64,000 nt of DNA from Bradyrhizobium diazoefficiens (GCF_016612535.1 NZ_JAENXS010000003.1:434001-498000), one strand, 5' to 3'; shown: positions 49,686-59,669, numbered from the stretch's first letter. Made by a program: numbers and translations. Notes: generated from the letters alone by a model not told the origin.

Positions 49686-51728
49686 TCAGGCCGCGTCGCG
49701 TGCCCGCCGGACATCCGGCGGGGTCGCCTCGTCGACCAGCGCGGCGATCGCCTCCGCGGTCGTCATCACCGTCTGACCGTCGCTGCCGAGCCTGCGGACC
49801 GAGACCGAATGCGACTCCGCCTCCTTTTTTCCGACCACGAGCAGTGCCGGGATCTTGGCCAGCGAATGCTCTCGGACCTTGTAGTTGATCTTTTCGTTGC
49901 GCAGGTCGATCTCGACTCGCAGGCCGGCGCGCCGCGCCTGCTCCAGCACCTGCTTGGCGTATTCGTCGCCTTCCGAGGTGATGGTGGTGACCACCGCCTG
50001 CACCGGCGAGAGCCAGAGCGGGAAGTTGCCGGCATAGTGCTCGATCAGGATGCCGATATAGCGCTCCATCGAGCCGCAGATCGCGCGATGCACCATGACC
50101 GGCGGTTTCTTGCCGCCGTCATGGTCGATGTAGAACGCACCGAACCGCTCCGGCAGGTTGAAGTCGACCTGCGTGGTGCCGCATTGCCAGTCGCGGCCGA
50201 TGGCGTCGCGCAGCACGTATTCGAACTTCGGCCCGTAGAAGGCGCCTTCGCCCGGATTGATCTCGGTCTTGATGTGATTGTTCTGCGACTGGATCTCGCG
50301 CAGCACGGTCGCCATCACGCGCTCGGCGTGATCCCACATCGCATCGGTGCCGACGCGCTTGTCCGGCCGGGTCGAGAGCTTCACCGTCAGTTCGCCGGTG
50401 AAGCCGAAATCGGCATAGGTCGACAGGATGAGATCGTTGATCTTCAGGCACTCGTTGGCGAGCTGGTCCTCTGTGCAGAAGACATGCGCGTCGTCCTGGG
50501 TGAAGCCGCGCACCCGCATCAGGCCGTGCATGGCGCCGGACGGTTCGTAGCGATGCACCACGCCGAACTCGGCAAGGCGCAACGGCAGGTCGCGGTAGCT
50601 CTTCAGGCCGTGCTTGAAGATCTGCACGTGGCCGGGGCAGTTCATCGGCTTCAGCGCAAACCAGCGCTTATCCTCGGCTTCGTCGCCGGCGGACTGCGCC
50701 GCGAACATGTTCTCGCGGTACCAGCCCCAATGGCCGGAGGTTTCCCACAGCGACTTGTCGAGGATCTGCGGCGCGTTGACCTCGTTGTAGTCGCCGGTCA
50801 GGCGGCGGCGCATATAGGCGATCAGCTGCTGGAAGATGGTCCAGCCCTTCGGGTGCCAGAACACGACGCCCGGACCTTCCTCCTGGAAGTGGAAGAGGTC
50901 GAGCTCGCGTCCGAGCTTGCGATGGTCGCGCTTCTCGGCTTCCTCGATCTGCTTCAGATAAGCGTCGAGATCCTCCTGCTTGGCGAACGCCGTGCCGTAG
51001 ATGCGGGTCAGCATCGGATTGTTGCTGTCGCCGCGCCAATAGGCGCCGGCCACCTTCATCAGCTTGAAGGCGTTGCCGACCTTGCCGGTCGAGGTCATGT
51101 GCGGGCCGCGGCACAGATCGAACCAGTCGCCCTGGTAGTAGATCTTGATCGGCTCGTTGCCGGGAATGGCGTCGACCAGCTCGACCTTGAAGGCCTCGCC
51201 CTTGTCGCGGAACACCTGCTTGGTCTTTTCGCGGTCCCAAACCTCTTTCGTAAAGGGTTTGTCGCGCGCGACGATCTCGCGCATCTTTTTCTCGATGGCG
51301 GCAAAATCCTCCGGCGTGAACGGCTCGTTGCGGAAGAAGTCGTAATAGAAGCCGTTCTCGATCACCGGACCGATGGTCACCTGCGTGCCCGGCCACAGCG
51401 ACTGCACGGCTTCCGCAAGTACGTGCGCGCAATCGTGGCGGATCAGCTCGAGCGCGCGCGGATCGTCGCGGTTGACCAGCTCGATCTTCGCATCGGTCTC
51501 GATCGGGTCGTTGAGGTCGGCGAGCTCGCCGTCGAGCGCCATCGCCACGGTGCGCTTGGCCAGCGACGGCGAGATGCCCTTGGCGATCTCGAGGCCGGTG
51601 ATGCTCTTGGCGTATTCGCGCCGGGCGCCGTCAGGGAAGGTGAGGGTGATTTTTTCCGGAGTGGTCGCAGGCTTGAGATTGCTCAGGCTGTATTGGAAGC
51701 CGGATTCGGACTTGCGGTCGTCGGTCAT
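49686..51728 (-). CDS. thrS: Threonyl-tRNA synthetase
   Basis: Charges tRNA-Thr with threonine in the cytoplasm. 680 residues, usual for the family. Domains in order: N-terminal TGS (about 25-90), editing domain with [10 protein letters not shown] (about 100-260), class II catalytic core with the zinc-site motif MNCPGH (about 365), motifs 2 and 3, and the C-terminal anticodon-binding domain. The ATG at 51728 follows AGGAGA by six bases; the frame open to 51860 is a shadow. No leader hairpin with a clear tRNA mimic was recognised in the 186 bases upstream. Confidence 0.97.
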   Translation of the reverse strand: MTDDRKSESGFQYSLSNLKPATTPEKITLTFPDGARREYAKSITGLEIAKGISPSLAKRTVAMALDGELADLNDPIETDAKIELVNRDDPRALELIRHDCAHVLAEAVQSLWPGTQVTIGPVIENGFYYDFFRNEPFTPEDFAAIEKKMREIVARDKPFTKEVWDREKTKQVFRDKGEAFKVELVDAIPGNEPIKIYYQGDWFDLCRGPHMTSTGKVGNAFKLMKVAGAYWRGDSNNPMLTRIYGTAFAKQEDLDAYLKQIEEAEKRDHRKLGRELDLFHFQEEGPGVVFWHPKGWTIFQQLIAYMRRRLTGDYNEVNAPQILDKSLWETSGHWGWYRENMFAAQSAGDEAEDKRWFALKPMNCPGHVQIFKHGLKSYRDLPLRLAEFGVVHRYEPSGAMHGLMRVRGFTQDDAHVFCTEDQLANECLKINDLILSTYADFGFTGELTVKLSTRPDKRVGTDAMWDHAERVMATVLREIQSQNNHIKTEINPGEGAFYGPKFEYVLRDAIGRDWQCGTTQVDFNLPERFGAFYIDHDGGKKPPVMVHRAICGSMERYIGILIEHYAGNFPLWLSPVQAVVTTITSEGDEYAKQVLEQARRAGLRVEIDLRNEKINYKVREHSLAKIPALLVVGKKEAESHSVSVRRLGSDGQTVMTTAEAIAALVDEATPPDVRRARDAA

Positions 51729-51914
51729 TGCTTTTCTCCTGAGGCTCACTCCTGCGAACGAGCGCAGGTAAGCGGGAACGAGCGATATATCAGGGGATTC
51801 GGCCTGCGCAATCCGGCAATTCCAAGAAAGTGGCGCGCAAAAGCCGGGGCGGCGCTCCAACTATTTTGTACCGCGCCCTTTAACCGGCCGCGCGTCTGTT
51901 CTACATGCATCTGC

Positions 51915-53084
51915 ATGGAAAATCCCCGCGCCGGCCGTTTCACAGCAACCGCCCTGATGCTTGGCAATCTCGTCACCGGGTGCTCGGTGCTGGCGCCGGC
52001 GGGGATGCTGCCGGAATTGTCGGCGGGGCTCGGGATCAGCATCCATGCGGCCGGGCTGCTCATCACCTTTGGCGCAATCACGCTGTGCATCGGCTCGCCG
52101 CTGACGGCGTGGCTGACCAGCCGCATCGAGCGGCGGGTATTGCTCTCGACTACGCTTGCGGTGCTGGCTGCCGGCAATCTCGCCTCGGCATTTGCGTCCG
52201 ACTACACCAGCCTGCTCGTCATCCGTCTGGTGATGCTCGCCGTCGGTGCGCTGTACACGCCGCAGGCCGCAGGCACGGCAGCGCTGCTCGTGCCCGCTGA
52301 GCGGCGCGGCAGCACGCTTGCCTATATCTTCCTCGGCTGGTCGCTCGCGGCCGCCGTCGGGCTTCCGCTGATCACCTTCATCGCCAGCCGCTATGGCTGG
52401 CGCGCCGCCTATGGCGGGATCGGCGCTCTTGGCTGCATCAGCTTCCTGTCGCTGCTGGTGCGCCTGCCGGCCGGCTTGAAGGGCGCGCCGGTCGACCTGA
52501 AGACGTGGGGCGAAGTCGGGCGCAGCAAGACGATCCTGCTGCTGCTCGCGATCACGATGCTGCAAATGTCCGGACAGTTCGCGGTGTTCACCTTCATGGG
52601 CCCGCTGCTGAAGAAGCTCACCGAGGCAAGCCCGGATGCGATCGGTATGGTATTCGCCATCTACGGTGTCTGCGGCTTCCTCGGCGTCGTCGTTGCGAGC
52701 CGCATCGTCGACACGTGGGGGCCGTACCGGACCTCGTTGCTGTTCACGTGCCTGTTACTGACGGGCATCACGGGGTGGGCGCTGAGCGCCGGCACTCTTG
52801 TGTTGATGGCCATTGCAGTTGCGATCTGGGGACTGGGCTTTGCCTCGACCAATTCGATGCAGCAGGTGCGGCTGGTCGCGGCAGCGCCGCCGCTTGCGCC
52901 CGCGACCGTCGCGCTCAATACGTCGGTCCTCTATATCGGCCAGGCCATTGGCTCTGCCGTCGGCGGGCTGCTGTTTGCCCGCGAATTGCTGCATAGTATC
53001 GGCTTCGTGGCGGTTGGCTTCGTGGTCCTGGCGCTGATCCTGGTGGTTCTCAGCCGATCCCGGCCGACTACTGCCACAGCCTAG
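51915..53084 (+). CDS. MFS transporter (AraJ/DHA1-like, 12-helix)
   Basis: 389 residues with 12 membrane helices. The loop after helix 2 has a motif-A-like SPLTAWLTSRIERR, and later AERRGSTLAYIFLGWSLAAAVGLPL is motif C-like for drug/sugar efflux proteins. Its upstream frame continues 1300 codons into the antisense of three other genes, but real MFS sequence begins at MENPRAGRF (51915). The ribosome-binding site is weak. It is divergent from thrS with 186 bases between. The substrate is unknown. Confidence 0.88.
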   Translation: MENPRAGRFTATALMLGNLVTGCSVLAPAGMLPELSAGLGISIHAAGLLITFGAITLCIGSPLTAWLTSRIERRVLLSTTLAVLAAGNLASAFASDYTSLLVIRLVMLAVGALYTPQAAGTAALLVPAERRGSTLAYIFLGWSLAAAVGLPLITFIASRYGWRAAYGGIGALGCISFLSLLVRLPAGLKGAPVDLKTWGEVGRSKTILLLLAITMLQMSGQFAVFTFMGPLLKKLTEASPDAIGMVFAIYGVCGFLGVVVASRIVDTWGPYRTSLLFTCLLLTGITGWALSAGTLVLMAIAVAIWGLGFASTNSMQQVRLVAAAPPLAPATVALNTSVLYIGQAIGSAVGGLLFARELLHSIGFVAVGFVVLALILVVLSRSRPTTATA

Positions 53085-53175
53085 AACTGGCATTTTCCTG
53101 TGCGCAATGCGCTTGGCAAACCGCGCGCGAGAGCGCTAGAAGGCGAGGCATGGGGACCAAAGAGAGTTGACTGAG

Positions 53176-53568
53176 ATGAGGATGATTTTGGCGGTTGCCG
53201 CGGTGCTCTGTTCGACTGCCGCGTTTGCACAAACCGACAAGCCACCGATGGTGGGGGACAAGCCGTTGGTGCAGGTCAAGCCCAAGGGGACCAAAGCGGG
53301 CACGAAAGAGGCTGCCGCAAAGCCCACCGCCGCGGCGCCGAAGGGCAAGCCGCAGTCGATCGCGGCTAGGCTCCAGGCCTGCCTCGACACCGACGATGGC
53401 ACCAAGGACCGGCTCAACTGCTACGACGCCATTACCCCGCCGACGCCGAAGCCGAAGCCGCCAAAGGCCAAGGGCTACGCCGATTGCCGTTTCTTCAAGG
53501 AAGAGGATGAGCGGCTGGCCTGCTTCAACGGCTTTGCCGAGAGCATTCCGAAACTGCCGAAGAGCTAA
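53176..53568 (+). CDS. Small exported protein with a duplicated Cys-containing motif
   Basis: 130 residues: signal peptide (about 1-19, ending AAFAQ), a Lys/Ala/Pro-rich linker, then two short motifs: ARLQACLDTDDGTKDRLNCYDA (as ACL...DRLNCYD) and ADCRFFKEEDERLACFNGF. Each has two cysteines followed by an acidic stretch and RL-x-C-(Y/F). This recalls the RLxCYD motif in VasI-like periplasmic proteins. A structural, disulphide-bearing role is likely. The ATG at 53176 is the favoured start. Confidence 0.65.
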   Translation: MRMILAVAAVLCSTAAFAQTDKPPMVGDKPLVQVKPKGTKAGTKEAAAKPTAAAPKGKPQSIAARLQACLDTDDGTKDRLNCYDAITPPTPKPKPPKAKGYADCRFFKEEDERLACFNGFAESIPKLPKS

Positions 53569-53607
53569 GCGGCGGGAGCCGGGCACCCAGTCGCCGACAA
53601 CGACTGG

Positions 53608-54960
53608 TTAGCGGCTCGGTGCTGATGGGCTGGTGGCGGCGACGCGTGTCAGCGCCAGCGCCGGTGTTGCCGACATCTTCACCAGCACGTCCTTGAGCGG
53701 GTATTGCGTCCACGCGCGATTGACGTAGTCGCGATGTGTGATGCCGTCGCCGGTTTCGACGAACACCACGCTGCCGGGACGCAGGGGGCCATCCATGTCC
53801 TCGGAAACGTCGATGCCCTTCTGTCTGAGCATGCTCATCAAGTCGCGGTCGCGCCGCGCCGTGTAGTTGGTGTAAGAACTGACGAAGAAGCCGGAGCGGT
53901 GGCTCTCGATCCAGGACGCGAACTTGTCCATTTCGCCGTAGACCGCATCGAGCAGCACGACGCCACGGACGCGGTCGCTGATGCCGCCGACCTCCAGGCT
54001 CCAGGCGGTTGGCAGGAAGCCGCCACTATAGCCCACGATCACGATCGGCATGTTGGCAAAGGCCCGCGCGCTATTGGGGTCGCCGGTGAGGCTGGCGAGG
54101 TGGCTTGCGGACTCCTCCATGAATCGCTTGAGGCCGCCGGGCTGCCAGAACTTTCCCGCGCTGGAATCGGCGGCATCGACGGCCATCTGCGGCGCAAGGA
54201 GCACGGCGTTGGCGCCGGAATCGGTGATCTGTTGCGGCACCAGCTGGCGGTCGCGCACGTCGCGCTCAAGCGTTGCGCCGTTGCCGTGGAAGAACACCAC
54301 GATCACGCCAGGCTTGCGCACGTCGAAATGTTCGGGGACGTGCACCAGCACGCGGCTGTCGTTGTAGGTCTCGTCCTGCCAGAACACGCGCCCCGAGTAG
54401 CTGCGGTGGCCGCGACGGTCGCCCTTGGAGATATTGAGGAAGGGTGCATCCGAGGCCGGGTTGTTGCCGAAATAGGGGAAGGCCGAGGACTTCATGCTGA
54501 CGAGCGTCGTCAGGTCCTCACGCGGCGGACGCTGATACGGGACCTGCGGCGCAAGCGATGCGACCTTGTAGGGCGCTTGCTCCGGGGATTGTTGCTGGAC
54601 GGCGCGCTTGGGCGAGAAGTCCGACATCTGCCGTTGCAGAAAACTCTCGCTCGCCGAGGGGAAGCGCTCCCTGAACTGCGGGGCGGGGAAGCGATCCTCG
54701 AAAGTGTCGCCGCTTGCGACTTGTTGATTGGAGACTTGCGGATTGGTCTTGGCGACGGTCTGGTTGACGACCTGGACATTGGCCTGCGAGTTCGCCGCGA
54801 GCGCTCCCGGATTGGGCGCCTGGCCGCATTGAACCAGCGTCAGCGACATCGGCACCAAGGCTGAGGTCAGGACGATCCGGAGCGCACGACCGCGCGCGCC
54901 GGACGCCTTGGTCCGGTCAGCACGAATGCCTGCTCTCAATTTCGGAACGGCCCCGACCAT
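53608..54960 (-). CDS. Exported alpha/beta-hydrolase-fold protein
   Basis: 450 residues. A long N-terminal region has a hydrophobic stretch (about 28-44) ending at Cys45 (LVQC, not a classical lipobox), then a Gln/Asn-rich disordered part to about 130. The catalytic domain (about 180-440) contains a nucleophile elbow, GYSGG, near residue 310, an oxyanion-type VFFHGNGA and a late His in GDGITHRDY. It is probably a periplasmic or membrane-bound esterase; the substrate is unknown. It is a single gene. Confidence 0.78.
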   Translation of the reverse strand: MVGAVPKLRAGIRADRTKASGARGRALRIVLTSALVPMSLTLVQCGQAPNPGALAANSQANVQVVNQTVAKTNPQVSNQQVASGDTFEDRFPAPQFRERFPSASESFLQRQMSDFSPKRAVQQQSPEQAPYKVASLAPQVPYQRPPREDLTTLVSMKSSAFPYFGNNPASDAPFLNISKGDRRGHRSYSGRVFWQDETYNDSRVLVHVPEHFDVRKPGVIVVFFHGNGATLERDVRDRQLVPQQITDSGANAVLLAPQMAVDAADSSAGKFWQPGGLKRFMEESASHLASLTGDPNSARAFANMPIVIVGYSGGFLPTAWSLEVGGISDRVRGVVLLDAVYGEMDKFASWIESHRSGFFVSSYTNYTARRDRDLMSMLRQKGIDVSEDMDGPLRPGSVVFVETGDGITHRDYVNRAWTQYPLKDVLVKMSATPALALTRVAATSPSAPSR

Positions 54961-55302
54961 CCACCCATGACCCCAAGGAACAAACCCAAGCCATGAACCT
55001 AAGTCCAGCAGCGACGATTAAGACAATTGAGCCGACTGGCGTTTAGGCGACGTTAAGCGTCCGGAGAAACTTTCCCCACATCCGGAGCGATCAAAAAAGA
55101 CCACGCAATCGTGTCGCGATTGTGGGGGGAGAATGCAGATTTCCGTAGCCGACTACGGGTTTGTTGCCCAAAGCGTGCATATACGGTGCCCAATTACCTA
55201 TTCTGGCCGCCTCATTTAGCCCTTGTTAACCCTGCTTGAATTGACTGGACCAATCTGCACGATGCCTTCTATGAGGCGCGACGCCTGAGGCTAAGGACCC
55301 AG
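54961..55302. other. Divergent intergenic region between hydrolase and permease genes
   Basis: 342 bases, AT-richer than the surroundings. It contains a near-CtrA box (TTAA-N7-TGAA at 55226-55240) and a short inverted repeat CAATCG-TGTCG-CGATTG near 55107-55123. No gene seen. Confidence 0.45.
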
Positions 55303-56667
55303 ATGACGGCATCAGATGCGGGAACCGCCTGGACTGGGCGGCTCACTGGAGGCGGCTCCGGGGTTTCCGTTCTGGTCGCAACCGCTATCGTCGTTGCCGA
55401 CATGATCGGGGTCGGCGTCTTCACCAGCCTCGGCTTCCAGGTCAAGGATATACCGTCCGGTTTTGCGATCCTCGCGCTGTGGACAGTCGGAGGCATCGTC
55501 GCGCTGTGCGGCGTGTTCTCCTACAGCGAGCTGGGGGCGATGTTTCCGCGCTCGAGCGGCGAGTACAATTTCCTCGGCCGCGCCTATCATCCGGCCTTCG
55601 GCTTTCTCGCCGGCTGGGTCTCGGCGACCGTCGGCTTCGCGGCGCCGGTGGCGCTCGCGGCCATGGCTTTCGGTGAGTACGCCAAGTCCGTCATGCCGGG
55701 CCTGCCGCCGATCCCGCTCGCGATCGGCGTGGTGTGGCTGGTCTCGCTCGTGCAATTGACCGGTGTCAGGCACTCCTCGACCTTCCAGCTGATCTCGACC
55801 GTCCTCAAGGTCGTGCTGATCGTCGCTTTCCTCGTCGCCGGCTTCGTCATCGGCACACCGCAGCCGATCTCCTTTGCACCGCAGGCCGGCGATCTCGCCC
55901 ATATCGTGAGCGCGCCCTTCGCGATCGGGCTTGTCTTCGTCATGTACTCGTTCTCCGGCTGGAATGCCGCGACCTACATCATCGGCGAGATGAAGATGCC
56001 ACAGCGGAACCTGCCGCGCGCGCTGCTCGTGGGTACGCTGATCGTGCTCGTCCTCTACGTCGCCCTCAACGCCGTGTTTCTCTACTCCACGCCGGTCAGT
56101 GCGCTCGCCGGCCAGCTCGATGTGGCAAGCGTGGCCGGCAGCGCCATCTTCGGTACTCTCGGCGGCCGGATCGTCGGTGCGATGATCTGCGTCGGCCTGA
56201 TCTCCTCGATCAGCGCGATGATGTGGATCGGTCCGCGCGTGATGATGACGATGGGGGAGGATATCCTGGCGCTGCGCGTGTTCTCGCGCAAATCGACGAG
56301 CGGCGCACCGGCCTATGCCATCCTGTTTCAGCTTGTGATCGCCAACCTGCTGCTGTTCACGCGCAGCTTCGAGGCGGTGCTCGACTTCATCCAGTTCTCG
56401 CTGCTGTTCTGCTCGTTCTTTACCGTCGCGGGCGTCATCAAGCTCCGCATCACCGATCCCGACCTGCCGCGGCCCTATCGTGCCTGGGGATACCCGTTCA
56501 CGCCTCTGATTTTCCTGCTCGTGACCGCGTCCATGATGTACTACCTCTTGACTGAGCGGCCCGTGCAGTCGCTGTCGGGGATGCTCGTCATGCTCTCGGG
56601 CCTGTTGATTTATGCTGTTTTCCGCAGGCGGCCGGTCGCCGCTGCCACGTCACACAATCGCGAATAG
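55303..56667 (+). CDS. APC-family amino acid permease
   Basis: 454 residues with 12 membrane helices. The substrate-binding first helix has the broken GVGVF motif (IGVGVFTSLGF), as in amino-acid/polyamine/organocation permeases. The LysE-like conserved PRSSGEYNFLG follows helix 2, and PRPYRAWGYP is near the C-terminal helices. It moves an amino acid or amine into the cell, probably proton-coupled. It overlaps nothing; the next gene starts two bases after its stop, so they form an operon. Confidence 0.92.
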   Translation: MTASDAGTAWTGRLTGGGSGVSVLVATAIVVADMIGVGVFTSLGFQVKDIPSGFAILALWTVGGIVALCGVFSYSELGAMFPRSSGEYNFLGRAYHPAFGFLAGWVSATVGFAAPVALAAMAFGEYAKSVMPGLPPIPLAIGVVWLVSLVQLTGVRHSSTFQLISTVLKVVLIVAFLVAGFVIGTPQPISFAPQAGDLAHIVSAPFAIGLVFVMYSFSGWNAATYIIGEMKMPQRNLPRALLVGTLIVLVLYVALNAVFLYSTPVSALAGQLDVASVAGSAIFGTLGGRIVGAMICVGLISSISAMMWIGPRVMMTMGEDILALRVFSRKSTSGAPAYAILFQLVIANLLLFTRSFEAVLDFIQFSLLFCSFFTVAGVIKLRITDPDLPRPYRAWGYPFTPLIFLLVTASMMYYLLTERPVQSLSGMLVMLSGLLIYAVFRRRPVAAATSHNRE

Positions 56668-56669
56668 AC

Positions 56670-57881
56670 ATGTTTCGACCCATGAGAATTGCGGCCGTCG
56701 CTTTTGCCTTGCTGGCTGCGGCCATCTCGTCCGCGCGCGCGGCCGAGGTCACCTTCGACGACACTGCGCGCTTCCTTGCGGGCATGCAGCCTTCGGCAGA
56801 TTCGCCGCTGGTTGCGCTCACCAAGGACCCGTCCTGGCAGCATCACGCAAAATTCTTCGACAGCGCCTTCGCCCAGCTCGAGCAGCGGCAATTGTCGAAG
56901 ATCAGGAGCTGGTCCGACGTCAATCTCGCCGCGCCGCGGCCGACCATGTTCTATTTGTTCAGCGGCCCGGATTTTCTCTACGCCAACGCCTTCTATTCCA
57001 AGGCCAGCACCTATGTGCTGGGGGCGCTGGAGCCGGCCAGTGCGGTGCCCGACCTGTCGAGGCTGCCGCGCGGCTCGATCAGTGCGGCGCTCTACAATGT
57101 CGAGCGCTCGCTCGGTTCGATCCTGAGCTTTTCCTTTTTCATCACCAAACAGATGAAGGTCGACCTGCACGCCAACCAGGTCAACGGCACCCTGCCGATC
57201 CTCTATGTCTTCCTGGCGCGCTCGGGAAAGACCATCCGCAACGTCGAGATGGTCGCGCTCGATGACAAGGGCGGGGTGCATGCGGGCAAGGACAATCCGG
57301 GACCGAACGCGACGCGCGGCGTGCGCATCACCTTTGCAGGCAGCGATGGGGAAGCGCGCACGTTGTATTATTTCTCGACCGATCTCTCCAACCCAGGCGT
57401 ACGCGCGGCCGGCTTCCTGAAGTTTTGCGAGACGCTCGGGCCCGGCAACAGCCTGATCAAGAGCGCGTCGTATCTCTTGCATGCCGGCAATTTCACCGTC
57501 GCGCGCGACTGGCTGCTCGCCAACAGCGCGACCATCATCCAGGACGATTCCGGCATTCCGCTTGCCAATTACAATGCGCGGCAATGGCGCTTCTTCCCGT
57601 TCGGCCGCTATCTCGGGCCGATCGGCGAATTCCCCGGCCGCTATCAGGAGCGCTACGCGGAATTGTTCACCCGCGCTCAGCCGATCGATTTCGGCGTCGG
57701 CTATCGCTGGCGCATGCACGAGTCGAATCTGCTGCTGGCAGTGAAGATCCCGGGGACTGAGGCCACGCCGGCCGTGGAGACCACGTCATCCGCAGAGCCG
57801 CCGCTGAGACCGCGGCCGAAGCGGCCGCGTCCACCCGAGCCGGTCCCGCCGCCGCCCGGACGCTTCTTCTGGTTCCGTTAG
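56670..57881 (+). CDS. Exported protein of unknown function
   Basis: 403 residues: signal peptide (about 1-25, ending SARAAEV), a soluble mixed domain, and a Pro/Arg-rich C-terminal tail (about 370-400; RPRPKRPRPPEPVPPPP) with a hydrophobic end. No motif is recognised. The start lies two bases after the permease stop, so translation is coupled and the protein may be part of the same function, for instance a periplasmic partner of the permease; this is inference from position only. Confidence 0.7.
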   Translation: MFRPMRIAAVAFALLAAAISSARAAEVTFDDTARFLAGMQPSADSPLVALTKDPSWQHHAKFFDSAFAQLEQRQLSKIRSWSDVNLAAPRPTMFYLFSGPDFLYANAFYSKASTYVLGALEPASAVPDLSRLPRGSISAALYNVERSLGSILSFSFFITKQMKVDLHANQVNGTLPILYVFLARSGKTIRNVEMVALDDKGGVHAGKDNPGPNATRGVRITFAGSDGEARTLYYFSTDLSNPGVRAAGFLKFCETLGPGNSLIKSASYLLHAGNFTVARDWLLANSATIIQDDSGIPLANYNARQWRFFPFGRYLGPIGEFPGRYQERYAELFTRAQPIDFGVGYRWRMHESNLLLAVKIPGTEATPAVETTSSAEPPLRPRPKRPRPPEPVPPPPGRFFWFR

Positions 57882-58094
57882 CTACCAGTGCACGCTCTGG
57901 CTTGGCACGATGAAAGCTGTCGTGCTCGGCGGCGTTGCAAGGCTTGTCGCCAGATACCAGCCGGAGCCGATGACGAGGACGAGCAGCGCGATGATCGCGA
58001 GCATATCGATGGTGCGGGGATCGCGATCCCGCGGATCAAAGCCAAGATGTGAACCAGGCCTGAAGTGAAAATGAGGGCTGATTTTCCAGCGCAT
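57882..58094 (-). CDS. Small single-helix membrane protein
   Basis: 70 residues from the ATG at 58094, with GGGAGGAAACAACA before it. The first 35 residues are basic and His/Arg-rich (HFHFRPGSHLGFDPRDRD), then one membrane helix (about 34-55) and a short periplasmic or cytoplasmic tail. The stop touches the convergent gene end at 57881. The function is unknown. It may be transcribed together with the upstream yidD gene. Confidence 0.6.
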   Translation of the reverse strand: MRWKISPHFHFRPGSHLGFDPRDRDPRTIDMLAIIALLVLVIGSGWYLATSLATPPSTTAFIVPSQSVHW

Positions 58095-58186
58095 TGTTGT
58101 TTCCTCCCGTGGGAGCATCACAACAACGCGAGGGCACAGGTCCGGTTCCGCTGAGAGCAGCGATGTGCAAAGTACCGCAGCCATGC

Positions 58187-58525
58187 TTACGAAGCGTTGA
58201 CGCCGCGCCAGCGGCCGTAGCGCCAGGGCAGGTACCAGCGCGCATCCCTTGGCGCGGCGAGAGGTACGTTGTCGATGCCTGAGGTGCCGAAGGGATTGCA
58301 GCGCAACAGGCGCGCGAGCGTCATCCAGCCGCCGGCCCAGAGTCCGAACCGCTCGATCGCCTCGTCGCCGTACACGGAGCAGGTCGGTAGATGGCGGCAG
58401 TTGTAACCGACCAACGGCGACAGCGTGTGCCGGTAGAGCCAGATCAGTGCGCGGCCGAATCGGCTCGGGAGGCGAAGCGCGTCTTCGAGGGACGCGGAAC
58501 AATGCTCGCAGGCTGAATGCTTCAT
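58187..58525 (-). CDS. yidD: Membrane protein insertion efficiency factor
   Basis: 112 residues from the ATG at 58525. The family pattern reads IWLYRHTLSPLVGYNCRHLPTCSVYGDEAIERFG, with the YidD CxxxPTCSxY core, followed by RLLRCNPFGTSGIDNVP. It helps YidC insert membrane proteins and is attached to the membrane face by an amphipathic helix. An N-terminal extension with CEHCSA cysteines is unusual for the family but seen in Rhizobiales. A small membrane protein gene follows 92 bases downstream. Confidence 0.93.
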   Translation of the reverse strand: MKHSACEHCSASLEDALRLPSRFGRALIWLYRHTLSPLVGYNCRHLPTCSVYGDEAIERFGLWAGGWMTLARLLRCNPFGTSGIDNVPLAAPRDARWYLPWRYGRWRGVNAS

Positions 58526-58755
58526 GTGCGCTTTGCCGCAATCGTGGGCGCGATATTGCGCGGTTCCGACGCAGGGAACAGCAACGTGTTGTTTTCGCGC
58601 CATATTTTACGTGCTTTTTGGGAGCAGTGCAGCAAGTCTGTATGGACGAGCTGTATTCCCCCGGATACCATTTTTGTGACGTCCATGTGTAGACTCATCG
58701 GGCCGCCGAAACGGGGCTTGCCTGAATCGCCTTGGGGCTTGGGGAAGGGACCAGT

Positions 58756-59658
58756 TTGAAAGTTCTGAAGTCGCTCAACCTTCGTGGCTGGTTGCTGGTG
58801 GGAACCGCCGCTTGTGGGGTCATGTTGGCTGGCGCCGTCGCGACCTTCGGCTCGCCGGCCCGGGCCGGCGCCTCCCTCGAAGAACGCAAGCTGCCGATGA
58901 AGTTCGGCTGGATCGCATGCGAACCCAATTGCCGCGGCTGGGTCAGCGCTGTCGGCATCATCACCGCTGACACACCGAAGGATTTCGACGACTTCGCCCG
59001 CGGGCGCCAGCTCGGCGGCGCCACCGTCGTGCTCGATTCCAGCGGCGGCTCGGTCAACGACGCGATCACCCTCGGCCGGCGCTTCCGCAATCTCGGCCTT
59101 CTGACCACCGTCGGTATGACGCAGCAGCATGGCGGCGGGCAGAGCGCCCGTCCGACGGTCGCCTCGGAAGCCTATTGCGAATCGATGTGCGTGTTCCTGC
59201 TGCTGGCCGGCAAGAAGCGCTACGTGCCGGAAGCGGCCCACGTCCGCGTCCATCAGATCTGGATGGGCGACCGCGCCGACGACGCCAAGGCGGCGAGCTA
59301 CAGCGCGCAGGACCTGATGATCGTGGAACGCGACATCGGCCGGCTCGCCAAATACACCTTTGACATGGGCGGGGCGGGGGATCTCCTGTCGCTCGCGCTC
59401 AACGTGCCGCCCTGGGAAGATCTGCACGAGCTCGACGCCGCCGAGCTGAAGCTCACCAATCTCGTGACGACCGATCTGGTGGCCGATGTGTTGCCGCATG
59501 TGGACGTCTCCGCGCCGGCGATGGCGGAGCTTGCGCCGAAAACACAGGCAAGGTTCGGTGAGGAACCGCAGCCCCAGCCTGCCAAGTCGACCAAGACGGC
59601 CGAAGCCGTGGTTCCGACCGGGGGGCTGGCAGTACCGGCTGCGGCGCCGCAGAAGTAA
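58756..59658 (+). CDS. Exported ClpP/crotonase-fold protein (COG3904-like)
   Basis: About 300 residues, TTG start at 58756 after GGGGAAGGGA (58732 also TTG, weaker). A signal-anchor helix (about 8-30) precedes the domain with VVLDSSGGSVNDAITLGRRFR, the strand-turn-helix of ClpP/SppA-like folds, and YCESMCVFLLLAGKKRYV, where Ser in CESMC sits at the position of the ClpP nucleophile. HVRVHQIWMG may supply the His. Periplasmic proteins of this type are conserved in Rhizobiales with unknown role. The tail is Pro/Ala-rich. Confidence 0.8.
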   Translation: MKVLKSLNLRGWLLVGTAACGVMLAGAVATFGSPARAGASLEERKLPMKFGWIACEPNCRGWVSAVGIITADTPKDFDDFARGRQLGGATVVLDSSGGSVNDAITLGRRFRNLGLLTTVGMTQQHGGGQSARPTVASEAYCESMCVFLLLAGKKRYVPEAAHVRVHQIWMGDRADDAKAASYSAQDLMIVERDIGRLAKYTFDMGGAGDLLSLALNVPPWEDLHELDAAELKLTNLVTTDLVADVLPHVDVSAPAMAELAPKTQARFGEEPQPQPAKSTKTAEAVVPTGGLAVPAAAPQK

Positions 59659-59669
59659 GAGCTTCGGCT

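Noticed and set aside
47781..51900. Plus-strand open frame of about 1370 codons continuing into the MFS gene
   Set aside because: It is antisense to three well-supported genes (serine hydrolase, nitroreductase, thrS), lacks motifs and membrane pattern, and is explained by GC-rich codon use leaving few stops in the complementary frame. Only the part from 51915 is a gene.
51729..51914. Leader regulation of thrS (tRNA-like or T-box structure)
   Set aside because: No T-box consensus, no leader peptide and no convincing tRNA-like stem in the 186 bases upstream.
55107..55123. Short inverted repeat CAATCG-TGTCG-CGATTG as an operator
   Set aside because: Six-base arms in a 342-base region can occur by chance, and nothing ties it to a promoter.
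57882..58541. Minus-strand frame of 219 codons extending upstream of the small membrane protein
   Set aside because: Its first two thirds are yidD read in the wrong frame; only the last 70 codons from the ATG at 58094 are credible.
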